64,000 nt of DNA, from NCBI RefSeq assembly GCF_001667585.1, contig NZ_LZJZ01000061.1, positions 62,001-126,000 on the forward strand. The letters are read 5' to 3'. The position numbers and the translations under genes were made by a program. The notes below the pieces were generated by a model that worked only from the letters and a program-made list of their open reading frames with translations, was not told where the DNA came from and did not search any database. Each line of letters starts with the position of its first letter. Within the stretch, counting starts at the first letter, position 1. The stretch comes from Mycobacterium sp. E2733 (lineage in GTDB: Bacteria > Actinomycetota > Actinomycetes > Mycobacteriales > Mycobacteriaceae). Positions 60,289 to 64,000 of the stretch are shown here, piece by piece.

Positions 60289-61177
60289 ACTCCGCTGCGA
60301 ACGCCTGCGCGTGTGCAACGTATTCGGCCCGGGTGGCCCCCTGGGGGGCGATCGTCAGCCAGGTCACGCCCATGGCTTCCAGCTGCGCGATTGTGGCGTG
60401 CCGTTCGTCGGTCGACTTGGTGTCATCGAGCAGGTTGCCTGCCGAGAAACAGATGTCCAGCGGTTCGGTACGGCCGATCTCGGCCGCGTATTTCTTGGCC
60501 CAGGCGATGGCCGACGCCAATTCCTCAAGCGTCGAGATCTCCGCGGTTCGTGACGCGGTCGCGTAGCCGAACGTGTTGAAAGGCGCCCATCCCTGTGCGC
60601 GGGCAACCGCACGGCGGACGGCGGGCTTGCTGTTGCCGCCAACCCAGATCGGGGGCGGTGTCGCCGGCACGGGGTACAGTCGCACACCGCGGGCGGCGAA
60701 CGAGGTGCCCTCGTAGGCGACATCCTCACCCGTGAGCACCTTCGCCAGTACATCCAGCGCCTCGTCCAGCAACGCCCCGCGGTTATCGAAATCCATTCCC
60801 AGCGCTCTGAATTCGGGCTTCAGGTAACCGGCGGCAGTACCGAGTATCAGCCGGCCACCGGATAGGACGTCCAAACTTTGGATCGACTTCGCGCCCAGGA
60901 ATGGGTTGCGGTAGGCGGCGATGTAGACATTGGTGAGTAGCTTGACGTCCGTCGTAGCGGCTGCCGCAAAGGACAGCGCGATGAACGGGTCCAGGGCGTG
61001 GTGGCCGCCGTGGTCCAGCCATTTCGCGTCGGGGGCGGGGTGGTCGGTGACGTGCACGGCGGCGAAGCCGCTCGCCTCGCCGACGCGCGCGATCTCGGAG
61101 ATCGCTTCGGCGGTGACGAATTCAGTCACGGCGTCTACCCGCTGGGTGGGCAATTCCAGGGAGTACGAAATGGTCAC
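60278..61177 (-). CDS. LLM-class (F420-dependent type) oxidoreductase
   Basis: GTG at 61177, with GAAAGGA upstream, gives 299 residues starting VTISYSLELPTQRVDAVTEF. Luciferase-like marks are AVHVTDHPAPDAKWLDHGGH, VYIAAYRNPFLGAKSIQSLD, SGGRLILGTAAGYLKPEFRA and PPPIWVGGNSKPAVRRAVAR. Many mycobacterial members use F420; some use FMN. It overlaps the convergent NTF2-like gene by 11 bp and follows an acyl-CoA dehydrogenase gene by 13 bp, so those two are co-transcribed. Confidence 0.87.
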   Translation of the reverse strand: MTISYSLELPTQRVDAVTEFVTAEAISEIARVGEASGFAAVHVTDHPAPDAKWLDHGGHHALDPFIALSFAAAATTDVKLLTNVYIAAYRNPFLGAKSIQSLDVLSGGRLILGTAAGYLKPEFRALGMDFDNRGALLDEALDVLAKVLTGEDVAYEGTSFAARGVRLYPVPATPPPIWVGGNSKPAVRRAVARAQGWAPFNTFGYATASRTAEISTLEELASAIAWAKKYAAEIGRTEPLDICFSAGNLLDDTKSTDERHATIAQLEAMGVTWLTIAPQGATRAEYVAHAQAFAAEFIA

Positions 61178-61190
61178 GGTGGGGGTCCTT

Positions 61191-62285
61191 TCATGGTGCG
61201 GCCAATGCGGCCAACCGTTGGGCATGGTGATCGGGGCTGCCGAAGATCAGCTCGGTGGCCTTGGCGCGCCGAACGTAGAGGTGTGCGTCGTGTTCCCAGG
61301 TAAACCCGATGCCGCCGTGGATTCGCATGTTGTCCAAGGCGACTTGCAGAACGGCTTCCGAGCAGGCCATCTTCGCCACTGACGCAGCAATTGATAGGTC
61401 GCTGCGGTCAGCGGACTCCGCAGCGTGGATGGCGGCAGAGCGGGCGCCCTCGACAAGCACCAGCATGTCCGCGCAGCGGTGCTTGACGGCCTGGAAGCTG
61501 CCGATGGCCCGCCCGAACTGAACTCGCTCCTTGGCGTAGCCCACGGCCATGTCGAGGCAGCGTTGGGCGGCGCCGACCTGCTCGGCGGCCAGCGCGGCGA
61601 TCGCGAGGTCGGACGTGCGGGCCAGGCCCGCGGCCGCCTGCCCATCGGTTCCGATCAACCGGGCGGGGACGTCCTGAAACTGTAGACGCGCGACCTTTCG
61701 CGTGCGGTCGAGCGTGGCGAGCGGTTTGCGAGTCAGCCCCTCAGCGTCCGCCGCGACCGCGAACAGTGATGTGCCCGCGCTCGTATCCGCCGCGGCCAGA
61801 ACAACATCGGCGGTATGGCCATCGAGAACGAGATCGGCATCGCCATGAATGCGATGACCGGTGCCGTCGGCGCGCGCGGTCAGGGTGACCGCTCGCGGCT
61901 CCCACGCATCGAGGCGGCCGTTGAGGATCGCCGTCGCGGTGATGGATCCGTCGACGAAACTCGGCAGGTAGTCGGCCATCGCAGCGGTGTCGCCGCTGCA
62001 AAGGATCGCTTGCGTCGCGAGTCCGACGGTGGAGAAGAATGGCGCACACAGCAAGGCTGCACCCATCTCCTCGAACACGACCGCGAGCTCGGACATGGTG
62101 GCACCGGCCCCACCGAACTTTTCGGGAACGGCGATGCCGTGCAGTCCCAGTTCGCGGGCCATCTGGTGCCACACCGATTCGTCATATCCCGCCGCGGTGG
62201 ACATGAGGTCGCGTACCCGGTCGGACGGGGAGGTGACCGCCAGGAACTCACGTATCGCCTGCCGGAGTTCGTCGGCTTCGCTCAT
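61191..62285 (-). CDS. acyl-CoA dehydrogenase, FadE28-type small subunit-like
   Basis: A 364-residue protein starting MSEADELRQAIREFLAVTSP. Signatures: IAVPEKFGGAGATMSELAVV, GYAKERVQFGRAIGSFQAVK and NMRIHGGIGFTWEHDAHLYV. The middle domain is loosely conserved (AILNGRLDAWEPRAVTLTAR), as in FadE28/ChsE1-like subunits, so it may need a partner dehydrogenase. It is transcribed with the LLM gene and diverges from the second amidohydrolase across a perfect operator-B palindrome. Confidence 0.87.
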   Translation of the reverse strand: MSEADELRQAIREFLAVTSPSDRVRDLMSTAAGYDESVWHQMARELGLHGIAVPEKFGGAGATMSELAVVFEEMGAALLCAPFFSTVGLATQAILCSGDTAAMADYLPSFVDGSITATAILNGRLDAWEPRAVTLTARADGTGHRIHGDADLVLDGHTADVVLAAADTSAGTSLFAVAADAEGLTRKPLATLDRTRKVARLQFQDVPARLIGTDGQAAAGLARTSDLAIAALAAEQVGAAQRCLDMAVGYAKERVQFGRAIGSFQAVKHRCADMLVLVEGARSAAIHAAESADRSDLSIAASVAKMACSEAVLQVALDNMRIHGGIGFTWEHDAHLYVRRAKATELIFGSPDHHAQRLAALAAP

Positions 62286-62367
62286 CGGGGGTTCCTTTGG
62301 TGTGGGTCTACCCGGCCCGGCCCGGGATAGGCATTGCCGGGAAAGGATAGTATGTTTTCTGAAATAG

Positions 62368-62383
62368 GAGAATCCTCATTCTC
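62368..62383. promoter_or_regulatory. operator B palindrome between FadE-like and amidohydrolase genes
   Basis: GAGAAT-CCTC-ATTCTC is a perfect 6-4-6 palindrome, 19 bp upstream of the amidohydrolase GTG (62402) and 83 bp from the divergent dehydrogenase start (62285). The 116-bp gap holds no gene. Confidence 0.65.
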
Positions 62384-62401
62384 GCATGAAGGAGCCGCGC
62401 A

Positions 62402-63598
62402 GTGACGACGAAACTCGACTACGGGATCTTCGATTGCGACACGCACTGCTATGAGACGCGGGACGCGTTTACTCGGTACCTGCCCAAGGAATTCAAGGAT
62501 CGGGCAATCACCACCGTGCGGGGAGCGGACGGCGTCGAGGTGATTCTCGCCGGCCATCGTGTCGCGACCTTCAACAGTGAAGGCGGTCTGGGCCTGGACG
62601 TCGCGTACCGCCCTGGATCTCTGAAAGAGATGCTGAGGCAGATGGGATCCGGAAACCCCGAGGAGTCCTACGAGCCCCAGCCAATGCAGCCCGAGTACAT
62701 CGAGCGTTCGGCACGGCTGGCTGTGATGGAGAAGCAGAACGTCGAGCGGATGGTGATCTATCCGAGCGGAATGGCCCTGGCTGGCGAGCACTACGTTGAC
62801 GACACGGCGGCGCTATACGCGAATCTCCGGTCGTTCAACCGCTGGTTCGACGAGGAATGGGGCTTCAACTACGAGAACCGCATCTACGCAACCGGGCTGC
62901 TCTCACTTCGGGACCTCGACCTGGCCGTCGCCGAAACCGACGCACTGATCGCGCAGGGTGCGAAGTTTGTCATGCTGCCGACGGGCCCGGCATACGGCAG
63001 ATCTCCGGGTGACCCCTACTTTGATCCGATTTACGCGCGTCTTCAGGAAGCCGGCTGTGTCCTGGTGTTCCACATCATGCCCTTCTGGTACTTCGATGCG
63101 ATCTCACCTGCCTGGGGCCACAGTGCGGATCCTGCCTCCTGGCACATGTCGGCCTGGCAATGGATGAACGTCTACGGCCAACGCCCGATCGAGGACACCC
63201 TCTCGGCGCTGATCTTCGACAATCTCTTCGGTCGCTTTCCCGGGTTGGATGTGCTTGTCGCCGAGCACGGTGCGGAGTGGGTGCCGTTCTTCACGAAACA
63301 CATGGACAAGAGCCGCGGCATGGGGCGAAATGGTCCGTGGATCGGCGGGAAGCTGACGGAGAAGCCGTCTGCCATCTTCCGGCAGCACGTTCGGGTGGTG
63401 CCATACCCCGAGGACGATACGCCCGCGATCGTCAGCAGCCTGGGCTACGACGACTGCCTCGTGATGGGTTCGGACTACCCACACGCCGAAGGGCTCGCCG
63501 AGCCCGCCGACTTCGTCAAGTTGCTCGACCCGCTCGACGATGCCACTAAGAAACGGATCATGCGCGACAACGCTGTCCAGTTGCTCAGTCGGAGCTAG
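62402..63598 (+). CDS. amidohydrolase_2 (ACMSD-like), second paralog
   Basis: GTG at 62402 with GAAGGAG 7 bp upstream gives 398 residues starting VTTKLDYGIFDCDTHCYETR. Metal-site motifs FDCDTHCYE, LVFHIMPFWYFDA, VLVAEHGAEWVPFF and MGSDYPHAEGL match those of the protein at 57883-59076, with which it shares length and overall order. The two may take successive or alternative ring- or side-chain products. A partial acyl-CoA dehydrogenase gene follows 7 bp later. Confidence 0.87.
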   Translation: MTTKLDYGIFDCDTHCYETRDAFTRYLPKEFKDRAITTVRGADGVEVILAGHRVATFNSEGGLGLDVAYRPGSLKEMLRQMGSGNPEESYEPQPMQPEYIERSARLAVMEKQNVERMVIYPSGMALAGEHYVDDTAALYANLRSFNRWFDEEWGFNYENRIYATGLLSLRDLDLAVAETDALIAQGAKFVMLPTGPAYGRSPGDPYFDPIYARLQEAGCVLVFHIMPFWYFDAISPAWGHSADPASWHMSAWQWMNVYGQRPIEDTLSALIFDNLFGRFPGLDVLVAEHGAEWVPFFTKHMDKSRGMGRNGPWIGGKLTEKPSAIFRQHVRVVPYPEDDTPAIVSSLGYDDCLVMGSDYPHAEGLAEPADFVKLLDPLDDATKKRIMRDNAVQLLSRS

Positions 63599-63605
63599 AC
63601 GCTCT

Positions 63606-64000
63606 ATGTCAGACGACGACGTCGACCTCGTTCTGCTGCGCGCAGGCGCGCGCGATTTCCTGACCGGGCGCGGCGCGCAGGACTCGGTCAAAGAGCTGGC
63701 GGCCATGGATTGGACGGGGCTGCTTGTCGAGGAGAAACTCGGCGGCAGCGGATGGCGCCCGGTCGAGACGACAGTCATCGCCGAGGAACTCGGCCGCGCG
63801 CGGAACTCCTCGACGTGGTTCGGCTGTGTGCTGGCAGCTGCGGCATTGACTTCTGCCCCTGGCGAGGTGCGCGACCGATGGTTGCACGCGATGCTCGACG
63901 GGACCGCGACGGCAGGCTGCGCGCTGGCAAGCGACACGGTCCGGGTTGCGAGGGGCGATGTCATCGACATCTTGGTCACACTGGGGCGCAACGGAGTCCA
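63606..64000 (+). CDS. acyl-CoA dehydrogenase-like protein (N-terminal part, runs off right edge)
   Basis: ATG at 63606 opens an uninterrupted frame of 131 codons starting MSDDDVDLVLLRAGARDFLT. The segment LLVEEKLGGSGWRPVETTVI, followed by AEELGRARNSS, corresponds to the P-E-x-GG-x-G region of acyl-CoA dehydrogenase N-terminal domains, and the divergence is typical of FadE28-like subunits. It is in an operon with the amidohydrolase and may be the partner of the dehydrogenase at 61191-62285. The C-terminal part with the CoA and flavin sites is outside the window. Confidence 0.72.
   Translation, partial: MSDDDVDLVLLRAGARDFLTGRGAQDSVKELAAMDWTGLLVEEKLGGSGWRPVETTVIAEELGRARNSSTWFGCVLAAAALTSAPGEVRDRWLHAMLDGTATAGCALASDTVRVARGDVIDILVTLGRNGV

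Overview
The window is high-GC actinobacterial DNA and almost certainly a non-tuberculous Mycobacterium. It carries the block fprA / prfB - MscS-like - proline-rich protein - ftsE - ftsX - smpB - ssrA in the M. tuberculosis order (inverted). Its tmRNA encodes the mycobacterial tag ADSHQRDYALAA, and a fadB4 / fadE23 / fadE24 / hisN group is present. No integrase, transposase gene, tRNA or CRISPR array was seen. All function calls come from reading the sequence and from remembered family knowledge; no database search was run.

Layout. 1-2717: minus-strand operon of a homogentisate-dioxygenase-like cupin, an alpha/beta hydrolase and a CaiB-type CoA transferase (cut by the left edge). 2973-9724: fadB4, an acryloyl-CoA-reductase-like MDR enzyme, an aldo/keto reductase, fadE23, fadE24, hisN and a small membrane protein. 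9775-14514: quinol-type nitric oxide reductase in an operon with a Cys-motif membrane protein and an SPFH protein, divergent from a universal stress protein; a DosR-like box lies between them. 14530-22970: housekeeping block ending in tmRNA and a clear terminator. 23066-23965: a second universal stress protein. 23966-24508: gene-poor, but holds a decayed fragment of the paralog family that dominates the next segment.

24509-64000 is one large catabolic region. Its first half (24509-38763) contains six diverged paralogs of the DapB-like / 2,4-diaminopentanoate-dehydrogenase-like NAD(P) oxidoreductase family within 11.5 kb, plus the decayed seventh. They are interleaved with two P450s, an AveC-like membrane protein, a solute-binding-fold protein without signal peptide or permease, a nicotinoprotein-type alcohol dehydrogenase, an SDR and a TetR regulator. 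The middle (38789-46574) has three more SDRs, a frameshifted VOC gene, an acyl-CoA synthetase, an NTF2-like protein, a CoA transferase and a third P450. The segment 46585-53358 is a tightly overlapping operon that copies the gene content of the cholesterol side-chain (igr) operon: P450, FadE29-like, ChsH2-MaoC-like, DUF35, FadE28-like, ChsH1-like, Ltp2-like aldolase, then a TetR. ChsH2 is split into two genes here. The right end (53596-64000) has an aldehyde dehydrogenase, a double CaiB CoA transferase, a hydratase, two paralogous amidohydrolases, a cysteine-hydrolase-like protein, a second NTF2-like protein, an LLM oxidoreductase and two further acyl-CoA dehydrogenases.

The gene set suggests (inference) oxidation of a lipophilic, steroid- or isoprenoid-like compound: P450 hydroxylation, alcohol and aldehyde oxidation, CoA activation or transfer, then dehydrogenation, hydration and retro-aldol cleavage of a branched side chain. 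Three operator families were found by eye. A is AACnTnCn-N3-TGTAnGTT (three sites around the first TetR). B is GAGAAY-N4-RTTCTC and variants (sites at most promoters from 34 to 62 kb). C is TGTCTGT-N4-ACAGACA (promoter of the igr-like operon, whose last gene is the second TetR). Several A and B sites overlap -10 elements of apparently leaderless genes.
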